In this document: piece by piece, positions 1 through 8,154 of the stretch
How the letters are laid out: the number at the start of each line of letters is the position of its first letter
How positions within the stretch are numbered: position 1 is the stretch's first letter
Assembly (NCBI GenBank): GCA_001825565.1
Contig: MHXM01000159.1
Coordinates: forward strand, 1-36,088
Direction of reading: 5' to 3'
Length of the DNA stretch: 36,088 bases
Source of the DNA: Desulfuromonadaceae bacterium GWC2_58_13
GTDB taxonomy: Bacteria; Desulfobacterota; Desulfuromonadia; Desulfuromonadales; Trichloromonadaceae
Made by a program: the position numbers and the translations under genes
The notes under the pieces: model-generated
Told to the model about the DNA's origin: nothing
The model's database searches: none
What the model saw: only the letters and a program-made list of their open reading frames with translations

Positions 1-1843
1 TGTCGGGGGAAATCAGGGTGATCGGGTCCGGTATGGCATTGAGCAGGGTCTCGAACTGCTGGAACAGCTTGCGATAGCGGGTTTCGCTCTCCTTCAGGCA
101 CCTCTCGGCCTGCTTTCGCTCGCTCAGGTCGACGAAAATTCCCATGAGCCCATAGGGCTTTCCCCGGTCGTCGCAGAGACGGGTTCCGTACCTGCTCAGC
201 TCGATGGTCGAGCCGTCCTTTTTCATGCGCACGACTTCGATCCCGCGTAGCTTTTCGCCGGCAAGCTCCCGTTGCCGCAGGGCTTGTTCGTTGGCCTGAT
301 CGCTTTCGGGAGTCAGGGGACAGGGGTGGCCGATCACCTCGTCCCGGCTCCATCCGAAGGTATCTTCGGCGGCCTGGTTCCACTGGGTCAGACGTCCTCC
401 GGTATCGACGGCGACGATCGGCATGGGGTTGGCGTCGAATAGGGTTTCGAGGGCGAGATTGGCGGTTTTCAGGGCATTGGCGACTTTAATGCGTTCGCTG
501 ATGTCACGCCCTTCGGCGATGAGCAGGGTGACCCGGCCGGCTTCGTCCATGATCGGTTTCAGCGAAAAGTCGATCGTCAGCTGGCCGCCGTTCCTGGCGG
601 GGTGCCGCACTTCCATGCGCACCACTTCTCCTTGGGCGGCTTGCTGGATGGCCTTGCGCAGTTGTACCTGTTGGTGAAGATCGTTAGCCCACCAGGGGGT
701 TTCCCATATCGGGCGGCCCTGCAGGGCGGACAGGTCGCTATCGATCAGCCGCAGGGCGGTCTGGTTGGCGTCGAGCAGGGTGCCGTCGGGGTCGATCAGA
801 CCGATCAGCTGAAAGGATTGATTGTACAGCGCCTCGAATTTCCGGCAGCTCTGTCGCAACAGGTCTTCGGTTTCCTTCTGCTTGCCGATGTCCCGGGCCA
901 GAGCCAGCAGTTGCGGGTCGGCGGTGGACGATTCAATGACGCTGATGCGGATATCGACCGGAAAGCCGGTCCCGTCCTTTCTTCGGTGCCTCCCCGCAAG
1001 GGTCGAAGGGACGCCGGGAGCGAGACGGTTGGGGCGTTGCGGCAGAATGATATCGGTGAGACCCTCGACGATGTCGTGCAGGTTGAGTTGAAGCAATTCG
1101 GTCTTGGTATAGCCCAGGCTCTGGCAGGCGTGCCGGTTGGCGTCAAGAATCCGGCCGTCGAGGTTGAGCAGAAACATGCCGTCGGTGGCCTGCTCCACCA
1201 GGGTGCGAAAACGTTTTTCATTGACGGCCAGAGTGGTCAGGATCCGTTCGAAGTAGACCAGCAACATGCCGATGGCCACGACCAGGGCGAGCAGGGCCGC
1301 CAACAGAAAACGCCAGGGGAGGAACCCTTCCAGCGGAACCAGAAAGGGATAATTGGCACGGTGCAGACCCCAGAGGATGAAGCCCCATCCGGCCAGATAT
1401 TTGCCGGCTCCGTTCACGTTTTCCACCGTGAAAAACAGTTGCCCGGTGCGAATGGAAACGGCGGCATAAAACAAAAAGGTGGGAAGATTCTGCGCCAGGA
1501 ACGGCAAGTCGGCGAAATGCCCCAGCAGAATCCAGCCGCCGCTCAAGCATCCGCCGATCCAGAAGACGCGAGACATCCTGCACTGCGCCATCTCTTCGGC
1601 GCCGCGCAGGATCAGCAGTCCGCTGGCCAGTACGCAGATCTGGATGAAATGGGTCGACTCGGGAGCCAGCCAGTGGGCGACCAGTCCCAGGTCAAAAACG
1701 TAGCGCAGGGCATGGAAGCCCCACCCCAGTGCCCAGAACCCCAGGTACCGCTCCCGGTACTGGTAGTACAGGAAACAGAAGACCAGGGTCAGGATGACCG
1801 ATCCGCATAAAGAGGCGACAATACTCGGGAAAAGCCAGGACAT
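1..1843 (-). CDS. multi-PAS membrane sensor protein (partial, C-terminus outside window)
   Basis: One open frame runs from ATG at 1843 to the window edge, giving 614 codons with no stop; the ORF track lists only its shadows. Roughly the first 210 residues hold several hydrophobic helices with short loops, starting MSWLFPSIVASLCG and ending in ALLALVVAIGMLLVYF, so it is an integral membrane sensor. Three PAS-type segments follow (about residues 220-350, 350-470 and 470-600), each opening with a recognisable pattern such as RTLVEQATDGMFLLN and closing with a PAC-like end such as DISERIK or DLSERKQAE. A fourth PAS begins at the edge (NAIPDPITLISPD). The output domain is off-window; a histidine kinase or diguanylate cyclase is usual for this architecture, but which one cannot be seen. 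No clear ribosome-binding site precedes the ATG. The preceding gene on this strand is pldA, 116 nt upstream, and no functional link is evident. Confidence 0.85.
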   Translation of the reverse strand, partial: MSWLFPSIVASLCGSVILTLVFCFLYYQYRERYLGFWALGWGFHALRYVFDLGLVAHWLAPESTHFIQICVLASGLLILRGAEEMAQCRMSRVFWIGGCLSGGWILLGHFADLPFLAQNLPTFLFYAAVSIRTGQLFFTVENVNGAGKYLAGWGFILWGLHRANYPFLVPLEGFLPWRFLLAALLALVVAIGMLLVYFERILTTLAVNEKRFRTLVEQATDGMFLLNLDGRILDANRHACQSLGYTKTELLQLNLHDIVEGLTDIILPQRPNRLAPGVPSTLAGRHRRKDGTGFPVDIRISVIESSTADPQLLALARDIGKQKETEDLLRQSCRKFEALYNQSFQLIGLIDPDGTLLDANQTALRLIDSDLSALQGRPIWETPWWANDLHQQVQLRKAIQQAAQGEVVRMEVRHPARNGGQLTIDFSLKPIMDEAGRVTLLIAEGRDISERIKVANALKTANLALETLFDANPMPIVAVDTGGRLTQWNQAAEDTFGWSRDEVIGHPCPLTPESDQANEQALRQRELAGEKLRGIEVVRMKKDGSTIELSRYGTRLCDDRGKPYGLMGIFVDLSERKQAERCLKESETRYRKLFQQFETLLNAIPDPITLISPD

Positions 1844-1959
1844 AAGAAACGACCGTGGTGATTGCGTGACGTTTGAGGTCTCGGCCCGCTGGTCAGGGCA
1901 AATCGGTTTTTACCAGGATCTATGTCGCAGCAATATGTGTGCCCAAAACCTCCTATGGT

Positions 1960-2964
1960 TTAGTTCCAGTCGCTCAGGATGAAGCCGATGCCGATCCGGT
2001 TGGCGTGCTGGTTGTAGTCGAGCAGGTTTTCGCCGTAACCGTTGAAATATTGGACGTACAGGCCGACCTTTTCCATGACCGGGAAGCTCCAATCGACCTG
2101 GAAGGTGCTGCGATTGTCGCCGCGTTGAAAGTTGTTGCGCAGCATCAGTCCGAAGCGGTGGTCATGCCAGCGGTAATAGCTCTGGATCTCGCCCGGGCCG
2201 AGGTAGTCGTCGATGTCGCGGTTGTCGTCTTCGTCCCGGCTCTCGGGAACGCGGTACCAGCTTTTAAGCTCCACCGTGAAGGCCCCCTTTTCAAGGCCGA
2301 GATTGGCGACCAGGCGGTTCCAGCTACGGGATAGCGGCTCCGGGCGGCCGTTGGACTGGTGATTGAATCCGAGGTTGAGGGTGCGCACGTCGATGCCGAA
2401 CAGCTTCAGCCTGGGATGGAAACTGAGCAGCAGTTCCGGCTCGTAGTTGGTTTCACGAAAGGGAGCCGACTCGTCGATGTTGTACAGTTGCCAGTACGAC
2501 TGCTGGGTGTAGGCGAACCAGAGATCCATCCTTTGCCCCAGCACATCCTGCCAGAGCTTGGTTTTCAGGCTGATCTGATATTTGACTTCGTGATCGTCGA
2601 CATCCTTGATCGTATAGTCGGCGCCCTTGGCGGGCTGGTCCTGGCCCCCGTTGTAGGTCAGTGGCATGAGGTAGTTGTCGCGGTGGGGAATCAGGGTGTA
2701 ACGGCCGCGAACCCCCGATTCGTCAAGATCCCAGCGTTTGGTCAGATAGGAGACCTCGCTCTCGGGTTCCCGCGGGTAGGCGGCCGCCGATTCATCCGGT
2801 GCCGTTGACAAGTCGGGCCGGCGGGCCAGGGCATCGTAGCAGACCAGTCGGTCGCTGTCGTTTTCGATTTGGGCGCAGTCGCGCAGTCCGCCGGCGACAT
2901 CCGCCAATACCAGGGGCGGAAAGGCGAGCAGGAGGGCCGCTATGAGAGAAAAAAGTCGCTTCAA
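1960..2964 (-). CDS. pldA: outer membrane phospholipase A (OMPLA)
   Basis: A 334-residue outer-membrane phospholipase A1/A2 that hydrolyses acyl chains of phospholipids misplaced in the outer leaflet. The N-terminus is a signal peptide (MKRLFSLIAALLLAFPPLVLA). A Cys-containing segment follows (CAQIENDSDRLVCYDALA), then a beta-barrel domain. The catalytic triad pattern is intact: GFNHQSNGRPEPLSRSWNR contains His202, Ser204 and Asn216, with the same 14-residue His-to-Asn spacing as E. coli His142/Ser144/Asn156. The protein ends SDWN. Translation appears to start at TTG (2964) with AAAGGA about 7 nt upstream; the nearby ATG at 2980 is in another frame. It is divergent from the MATE gene, with about 230 nt between them. 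Family assignment is firm. Confidence 0.93.
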   Translation of the reverse strand: MKRLFSLIAALLLAFPPLVLADVAGGLRDCAQIENDSDRLVCYDALARRPDLSTAPDESAAAYPREPESEVSYLTKRWDLDESGVRGRYTLIPHRDNYLMPLTYNGGQDQPAKGADYTIKDVDDHEVKYQISLKTKLWQDVLGQRMDLWFAYTQQSYWQLYNIDESAPFRETNYEPELLLSFHPRLKLFGIDVRTLNLGFNHQSNGRPEPLSRSWNRLVANLGLEKGAFTVELKSWYRVPESRDEDDNRDIDDYLGPGEIQSYYRWHDHRFGLMLRNNFQRGDNRSTFQVDWSFPVMEKVGLYVQYFNGYGENLLDYNQHANRIGIGFILSDWN

Positions 2965-3104
2965 GATGTTTCCTTTTCATTGGAGAATGTCGATGTCAGC
3001 CGAAGTTCCGGAGTAGTTTATCATTGAACTCCGAAGAGGACAGTCGTTAAAACGCAAGTCCGGCTGTGTTCGCCGAAAATACCTGGATCCGCCAAGGGTG
3101 CCGA

Positions 3105-3133
3105 TTGACTTTTGGCCAGGATGAGACTGTAAT
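3105..3133 (+). promoter_or_regulatory. sigma-70-like promoter for the MATE gene
   Basis: TTGACT (3105-3110) and TGTAAT (3128-3133) are separated by exactly 17 bp, close to the housekeeping consensus. Transcription would start near 3140, about 54 nt upstream of the ATG at 3194. This argues against the GTG at 3140 that the ORF track uses as the start. Inferred from sequence only. Confidence 0.6.
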
Positions 3134-3193
3134 ATCGAAGTGTCGGCGAAGCCACGGGCCCCGGCATTTTCTTTTTGCGGGAACGGCGAAACA

Positions 3194-4579
3194 ATGATGA
3201 AACAAGTGAAGTTGACGAAAACACCGCTGCCGGGGGGATTGCGGGAGATGCTGGCCATCGCCCTGCCCATGGTGGTTTCCCACGCCTGCGAAACGGCGAT
3301 GATTTTCATTGATCGGCTGTTCCTGTCGCGTCTGGGGACGGTGCCGATGAGCGCCGCCATGGCCGGCGGCCTGACCAGTTTCATGATGATGACTTTTTTC
3401 ATCGGCCTGATCGGCTACGCCACCGCCCTGGTCGCCCAGTATCTCGGTGCCGGCCGCAAGCAGAACTGCGCCCGGGTGGCGACCCAGGCCCTGCTGGTTG
3501 CCCTGCTGGCCTATCCGTTGATTCTTTCCGGACGGCCCTTGGCCCACTGGCTGTTCACCGTCACCGGGATCGCGCCCGAACAGCTGGTTCAGCAGCAAGT
3601 CTACTTCGACATTCTGCTGTACGGCGCCGTGCTGGTGCTGCTGCGCACCGGCCTCTCCAGTTTTTTTTCCGGCATCGGCCGTACCCGGGTGATCCTGATT
3701 TCGGCCCTGATCGCGATGCTGGTCAACATCGGCGCCGACTACGTGCTGATTTTCGGCCACTTTGGCCTTCCCCCCCTGGGCATCCGCGGCGCCGCCATCG
3801 GTACCCTGCTCGGCAGTTTCTGCGCCCTGCTGGTGCTGCTCGCCGCCTATCTGGGGCGGGGCAACCGGCGGGAATTCGGGGTGGGGGCAGCGCTGCGCTT
3901 CGACGGCGAGGTGATGAAAAAGCTGCTGCGCTTCGGTTCCCCGGCCGGGGTCGAGATGTTTCTGAACCTGCTCGCGTTTACCCTGATGATCCTGCTTTTT
4001 CATTCCCACGGGCTGGCCACCGCCACGGCGGTCACCATCGTTTTCAACTGGGACATGGTGTCCTTCGTGCCGCTGATCGGGATCCAGATCGGGGTGGTCA
4101 GCCTGGTCGGCCGCTATCTGGGCGCCGGCCGCCCCGAGGTGGCCGAACGGGTGGCCCGGTCGGGACTGCAGATGGGTTGGACCTATTCCTCGGTGATCCT
4201 GGTCCTTTTCGTCGCCTTGCCCGGGCCGCTGGTGGCCATCTTTGCCCCGGCCGTCCCCGACCCGGTTTTTTCCCAGGCGGCTCCCCTGGCCACCAGCATG
4301 CTGCGTCTGGCCGCCTTCTACGTAATGGCCGATGCGCTGATGTTGGTTTGCAGCGGCGTGCTGCGCGGCGCCGGCGATACGTTTTGGGCCATGTGTATTT
4401 CGGTCGGCATGCACTGGCTGCTGCTGCCGGTTCTGTATGTGGCGCTGAAGGTCCTGCACCTGGCGCCCCAGACCGCCTGGCTGGCCCTGATCTTTCTTTT
4501 TCTGGCGTTCAGCGGCATTTTCTACCTGCGCTATCGCGGCGGCAGGTGGAAAATGCTGCGGGTGGTCGGGGAGGGGTGA
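3194..4579 (+). CDS. MATE family efflux transporter
   Basis: A multidrug/toxic-compound extrusion (MATE, NorM/DinF-like) inner-membrane antiporter that exports organic cations or other small molecules using a Na+ or H+ gradient. The sequence is about 461 residues with roughly 12 hydrophobic helices in two similar halves. The first half starts LREMLAIALPMVVSHACETAM and the second LLRFGSPAGVEMFLNLLAF, the pseudo-repeat typical of the family. An RFGSPAG element and GAGDT motif in the second half also fit. The track's GTG start at 3140 would place 18 untypical residues in front; ATG at 3194 (or the adjacent one at 3197) is preferred because the promoter predicts transcription beginning near 3140. 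Substrate cannot be told from sequence. The DUF4136 lipoprotein lies 136 nt downstream without an obvious terminator between, so the two could be cotranscribed. Confidence 0.9.
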   Translation: MMKQVKLTKTPLPGGLREMLAIALPMVVSHACETAMIFIDRLFLSRLGTVPMSAAMAGGLTSFMMMTFFIGLIGYATALVAQYLGAGRKQNCARVATQALLVALLAYPLILSGRPLAHWLFTVTGIAPEQLVQQQVYFDILLYGAVLVLLRTGLSSFFSGIGRTRVILISALIAMLVNIGADYVLIFGHFGLPPLGIRGAAIGTLLGSFCALLVLLAAYLGRGNRREFGVGAALRFDGEVMKKLLRFGSPAGVEMFLNLLAFTLMILLFHSHGLATATAVTIVFNWDMVSFVPLIGIQIGVVSLVGRYLGAGRPEVAERVARSGLQMGWTYSSVILVLFVALPGPLVAIFAPAVPDPVFSQAAPLATSMLRLAAFYVMADALMLVCSGVLRGAGDTFWAMCISVGMHWLLLPVLYVALKVLHLAPQTAWLALIFLFLAFSGIFYLRYRGGRWKMLRVVGEG

Positions 4580-4715
4580 GATCAAAGGCAATCCTCACGC
4601 CCCGGAAGCAAGACCGCCGAACTCTGGTAAACTTGGCCGATGAGGCGCTTCATGCCGGAGGTCTTCGATTCTTTCAATGGCGCGGCCGGCATGGTCGCCG
4701 CCAGGGAGGTATGAG

Positions 4716-5252
4716 ATGAAAATCATGCGATTATTCTGGGTGATGTTGTTGTTGCTGAACCTGTTGGGCTGTGCCCCGAAACTGGCGGTGGAGAGATCGT
4801 TTGACTGGAAGGCCGATTTTCAGAGCTACCATTCCTGGTTCTGGGTCGACGGCAAACCGGCGTTGATGGATGTCCTGCTCGGCGATGACATGACCGATCA
4901 GCTTGTCCGCCGAGCGGTGACCGAGGAACTCCGCGCCAAGGGTTTGGAGGCCAAAGCCGATGAGCCTGATCTGCTGGTGAGGTACTCCACCCGGTTTCAG
5001 GAAGCCGTGGCGGCTACTCCGGGAGACCTGGGTTACAGCTATCAATGGCGCTGGACCAAGGAGCCTCTGGGGGTCGGACAGGGTCGGACCTACAGCCGGG
5101 GGACGCTGATCGTCGACCTGATCGACCGCAAAACCGGACTCCTCGTCTGGCAGGGCAAGGCCAGCGATATCGTCACCGACGAGCGGGACGCCCAGGGCAA
5201 AATCCGTGAAGCGGTCCAAAAGATTTTCGCTTCATATCCTCCCGCCCCTTGA
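4716..5252 (+). CDS. DUF4136-type lipoprotein
   Basis: A 178-residue predicted lipoprotein. Translation from ATG 4716 is supported by GGGAGG about 6 nt upstream; the longer ORF start at 4677 would hide the signal sequence. The N-terminus MKIMRLFWVMLLLLNLLGC is a type II signal with the lipobox cysteine at residue 19, so the mature protein should be lipid-anchored in the envelope. The rest resembles DUF4136: a FxSYxxWxW-like segment (FQSYHSWFWVDG), a LVRRAVTEELRAKGL helix, DLLVRYSTRFQE, and a C-terminal LIVDLIDRKTGLLVWQGKASD strand pair. The biochemical role of this family is unknown. A strong hairpin follows the stop codon. I infer periplasmic or outer-membrane location but no function. Confidence 0.8.
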   Translation: MKIMRLFWVMLLLLNLLGCAPKLAVERSFDWKADFQSYHSWFWVDGKPALMDVLLGDDMTDQLVRRAVTEELRAKGLEAKADEPDLLVRYSTRFQEAVAATPGDLGYSYQWRWTKEPLGVGQGRTYSRGTLIVDLIDRKTGLLVWQGKASDIVTDERDAQGKIREAVQKIFASYPPAP

Positions 5253-5285
5253 TTCGACACTTGGCCAATAAATTAATTTGAACCG

Positions 5286-5330
5286 AACAACCGTCCCGGA
5301 TCTCGATAATCCGGGGCGGTTGTTTGCTTG
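5286..5330 (+). terminator. intrinsic terminator after the lipoprotein gene
   Basis: A 16-bp stem (AACAACCGTCCCGGAT, 5286-5301, pairing with 5309-5324, one G-T wobble) with a 7-nt loop is followed by a short T-rich run (TTTGCTTG). It lies 33 nt after the DUF4136 stop codon. The T tract is modest, so termination may be partial. Confidence 0.75.
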
Positions 5331-5463
5331 ACGCCAGTCCCGCCCTCTTGGGCTATCAGCCGGGGTTTTTGCGAGCTGATTTTATATTAGCGCATCAGAC
5401 AATGATTGGAAGATTATCACCGATGGTGTATCCTGAGAAACATTTTCGTTAAAGGGAACGCCA

Positions 5464-6192
5464 ATGCTTCACCGCCTGACCAACTCCAGGAGAGTGGTAG
5501 CCGAACAGCGCCGCCGCGACATCCAGACCTGTCCCTACTTCTTTTTTTACGGCTCCCTGATGGAGCGCTACGAAAATTTCAAGCGCTACATCAAAAAACG
5601 GGTTCTGCTCATCGAAGTCGCCTACTGCCGCGGAATCCTTTACCATCTGCCCGTCGGATTTCCCGGCCTCATTGTTCCGGAACAGGGAGGGGACGAGCTG
5701 GTGGTCGGCGAAGTGATGGCCGTGAGCGAGCCGGAAAAAGTTATGCAAGTCCTGGATCGTCTGGAGGATTACTATCCGGCCCATCCGCGCCGCTCGGTCT
5801 ATATCCGCCGGCTGTTGCCCATCTTGGTCGAAACGCCGGGCGATCCGCCGAGCTTCAGGGAGAGCCAGGCTTGGGTCTATACCTATCCCGCCGACCACTT
5901 GACTCTTCGGCACGAACGTCAGGTTCGTATCGAATGCGGCCAATGGAAAGCCTTTGCCAAACCGCCCCGCGGCGCGCAAGAGGTCGACCTGATGGCCCTG
6001 GTCAAGCAACAACGCTATTCAACCGAGGGCGGTAGGATAGCCATTGAACCCTCCCTGCTGCGCGAACCCCGGGTGCTGGACAAGCTGGGCTCGCTGCCCT
6101 GTTTTCAGTTCTGCCGCAATCAGCACCGCTGCGGTTACCAGATCAATTCTGGTGCCGAAGCTGAACCTGATACCCTTCCAGAATCGACCTGA
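5464..6192 (+). CDS. gamma-glutamylcyclotransferase-like (AIG2/GGCT) protein with C-terminal extension
   Basis: The central part (about residues 26-145) has the GGCT/AIG2 fold signature. It has FFFYGSL with Tyr29-Gly-Ser-Leu, which forms the 5-oxoproline binding loop in the family, and LDRLEDYYP with Glu101 at the position of the catalytic general acid/base. VYTYPADH gives the closing strand. Known members release pyroglutamate from gamma-glutamyl amines or peptides. At 242 residues it is much longer than the usual 110-160 residues; the extra C-terminal ~100 residues end in a cysteine-rich run (CFQFCRNQHRCGY). Start ATG 5464 has AAGGGAA about 6 nt upstream. The 3' end overlaps the convergent amidoligase-like gene by 50 bp. 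Substrate is unknown, and the pairing with the neighbour is discussed under findings. Confidence 0.75.
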   Translation: MLHRLTNSRRVVAEQRRRDIQTCPYFFFYGSLMERYENFKRYIKKRVLLIEVAYCRGILYHLPVGFPGLIVPEQGGDELVVGEVMAVSEPEKVMQVLDRLEDYYPAHPRRSVYIRRLLPILVETPGDPPSFRESQAWVYTYPADHLTLRHERQVRIECGQWKAFAKPPRGAQEVDLMALVKQQRYSTEGGRIAIEPSLLREPRVLDKLGSLPCFQFCRNQHRCGYQINSGAEAEPDTLPEST

Positions 6193-7594
6193 CCTCTTCC
6201 ATCTGCGCCGAAATCAACGAACGGGCATGAGCACCCTCCCGGATCAATCCCGATTCCACCTGCTGTAGAAAGCGGCTTATCGCGGCATCGGGCAGCGGCT
6301 GTGGCCGGTGCGCCCAGAGCAGCATGTCTCCCGCCGGCTCGCGGCAATAACTGCGGATATCGTACGCCCACTGAAATCCTTTGATGGCCATGATCACCGG
6401 CAGATATCCGTAGTTGCGCTCCCCCTTGCGCCACAGGCGCAAAAATGAAAATTCGGTCACCAGATGTTCATGGTTGTCGTACGGAGACAGGTGTTTCCGT
6501 TGCTGAACGATTCCGCGCAATTCATTGTTGGCGAAACGATGTTCGCGCAATACCCCGTCGTCGGAGAGGCGCAGGTCGCCGCCGAGCAGCAGAAGGCAGA
6601 GGTAGTCTTCGAGGGTCGGACGCTCGTTTCCGGCGCGGGGGTCTTCCAGATTCAGATGCAGGCTGTGGGGGTCGATGTCCCGGCTGAAGGCGATTACTTC
6701 CTCCAGGTAGCGGGCCAGAAAGCCGGGATCTGTGCTCAGCGGCATGGAAAATTTACGCAGATAGTCGAGCCTGACCAGGCTGTATTCCAGATATCCGCCC
6801 ACCCACGGGGCCGAGCGGTGGCGGCGCAAACGGATTTGATGGTCGAGGTACCCTCCCAGCCGCCAGGACACATCCGCAAGAAAAAATTTATGGTAATGGA
6901 TGAAATTGTGAAACCGCGGGTCCCGCTGGTGCCGGCCGAAGGAGCGTTCATAACCGGCATCCTTGCCCAGATTGCTGAATTCCAGTTCGGCGCCGAGCGG
7001 CGTCGTCCCGCCGAGCCGGCAGGTTTTGACCTGGTCGATGGATTCCAGCATTTCCGGTGTGCCGAACAAAGCGGCGGCGGTCCGATAGGCGAGTAGACAG
7101 TTGAGGTAGAGATGATTCAGGTTCCGCTCGAAACAGAAATCGATCAATCGGTCGATCTCTGTTTCGAGAAGAGCAAAACGGCGATTGTACCAGATCAGGG
7201 CGGCCAGTATGGCCGGGGCTTCGGGATAGCAGGATGGGCAGTTGGCCGGCAGGGCGTCCCGGCAGTGCTTGCGGGTCATCTGCACCACGAACCCGAGCAG
7301 GTAATGACGGAAAATAAGCCGCAGATAAGAACGGGTCAGTTCCGGTTGCGCCCACAGTCGATCATTGATGCGGAACCGTTTATCCTGGCGACCGGCGGCA
7401 ATATTCAGATTTCGACGGAAAGAGGAAGGGAAACTCGCCAGGGGCGCAAAGAACTGAAAACGCCGCACATAGGTCACCCCGATAAATTCGCGCAGCACCA
7501 TCAACCGCTCGACCGGCGAGAGGCTGAGATAATACTGCTCCAAATCGCTTCCTTTGGCGTGATCGGGGAAAAAGAACAGCATGCGGCCCCCCAT
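6143..7594 (-). CDS. uncharacterised protein, possible GS-fold amidoligase-like enzyme
   Basis: A 483-residue soluble protein that I do not recognise with certainty. The N-terminal ~190 residues are helix-rich and include CPSCYP. From about residue 195 there is a resemblance to putative amidoligases of the glutamine-synthetase fold (Amidoligase_2). This includes GAELEF at 201-206, like the family's GxExEF first strand, PHSLHLNLED with His310 and His313, like the GLHVH strand, and a later VTEFSFLRLW like the EFR strand. Such enzymes are proposed to form amide bonds using ATP, and the family is described as neighbouring AIG2 cyclotransferases, which is the gene that converges here. The match is by eye and partial. 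Start is uncertain: ATG 7594 has no good ribosome-binding site, and ATG 7582 follows a G-run. Its 3' end overlaps the GGCT-like gene. Confidence 0.55.
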   Translation of the reverse strand: MGGRMLFFFPDHAKGSDLEQYYLSLSPVERLMVLREFIGVTYVRRFQFFAPLASFPSSFRRNLNIAAGRQDKRFRINDRLWAQPELTRSYLRLIFRHYLLGFVVQMTRKHCRDALPANCPSCYPEAPAILAALIWYNRRFALLETEIDRLIDFCFERNLNHLYLNCLLAYRTAAALFGTPEMLESIDQVKTCRLGGTTPLGAELEFSNLGKDAGYERSFGRHQRDPRFHNFIHYHKFFLADVSWRLGGYLDHQIRLRRHRSAPWVGGYLEYSLVRLDYLRKFSMPLSTDPGFLARYLEEVIAFSRDIDPHSLHLNLEDPRAGNERPTLEDYLCLLLLGGDLRLSDDGVLREHRFANNELRGIVQQRKHLSPYDNHEHLVTEFSFLRLWRKGERNYGYLPVIMAIKGFQWAYDIRSYCREPAGDMLLWAHRPQPLPDAAISRFLQQVESGLIREGAHARSLISAQMEEVRSILEGYQVQLRHQN

Positions 7595-7937
7595 GTTGGC
7601 AGCGGAGCATTTGTCAGGATGAGCTCAAAATGCGCAGCTTTTGAGGTTTACCTTTCTGGGTGCCATTCCAAAAAAGATTTCAGAGGGTTAAGCAAAAATT
7701 TCGCCATGCAGCGCTTAGTGGTTTTTCCGGGGTTCGGATATGCCGGTTAAATGATTCTTATGAACTTTATTGGTCTTTTGCTCCCCAGTCAAGCGGTCGG
7801 GAATTTATTAGCGGAATTACCCGGGATCGGCATGTTTACAGGCGGATCATCTGCTGATTTTAATACTTGGACGATTTTGCCGCCGGCCATGGATCGGCGC
7901 CGGTCTCCCGGGGTAGGTGGAAAGAGTGCGGAAGCGA
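7595..7937. other. intergenic stretch, no gene seen
   Basis: About 340 nt between the start of the amidoligase-like gene and the end of the small cysteine-rich gene. Short ORFs in the track (for example 7751..8011) have no family-like features or ribosome-binding sites. It is more AT-rich than its neighbours around 7620-7870 and presumably carries the promoter of the minus-strand amidoligase-like gene, but I could not pick out a convincing -35/-10 pair. Confidence 0.5.
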
Positions 7938-8114
7938 TCACTCCGAGGGGGTTTTTTCCTTTTCCTGTGCGTTCAGGCGTTCAAAAAGGGCGATCTGCTC
8001 GAATATGCTGAGTTTTTTCTTGCAACCGGTGCCGCTGCGCAGGCACATCCGACAACGGTCGTCCGAGCACCACTGGCACATCCGGCAGTCGGGGCAAGGG
8101 TGTTTTTTGTCCAT
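7938..8114 (-). CDS. small cysteine-rich (CxxC) protein
   Basis: A 58-codon frame, too short for the ORF track, starting at ATG 8114 with AAAGGAG about 6 nt upstream, a near-ideal ribosome-binding site. The sequence begins MDKKHPCPDCRMCQWC and contains seven cysteines: four in a C-xx-C-xx-C-xx-C ladder (residues 7, 10, 13 and 16), then Cys21, Cys24 and Cys31. A charged, helix-prone tail follows (LSIFEQIALFERLNAQ). The spacing suggests binding of zinc or an Fe-S cluster, but no family is recognised. It lies about 40 nt downstream of the MOP transporter gene and is probably the last gene of that operon. It is real on the grounds of its ribosome-binding site and the patterned cysteines; the function is unknown. 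Confidence 0.7.
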   Translation of the reverse strand: MDKKHPCPDCRMCQWCSDDRCRMCLRSGTGCKKKLSIFEQIALFERLNAQEKEKTPSE

Positions 8115-8154
8115 GGCGCACTCCTTTTATTACATTGTACGCCGGGGGCGACGG

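Noticed and set aside
602-1810. 402-aa plus-strand ORF
   Set aside because: Antisense shadow of the multi-PAS sensor; low-complexity Gln/Gly-rich translation with no domain, produced by high GC in the opposite frame.
1-1843. Frameshift or pseudogene in the first gene, since the track lists only fragments
   Set aside because: The frame is open from ATG 1843 to the window edge; the track omitted it because it has no stop within the window.
3140-3193. GTG start for the MATE gene
   Set aside because: Coincides with the predicted transcription start; ATG 3194 gives a normal N-terminus.
3047-4591. 514-aa minus-strand ORF
   Set aside because: Antisense to the MATE gene; His/Gln/Gly-rich composition typical of reverse-frame shadows of membrane protein genes.
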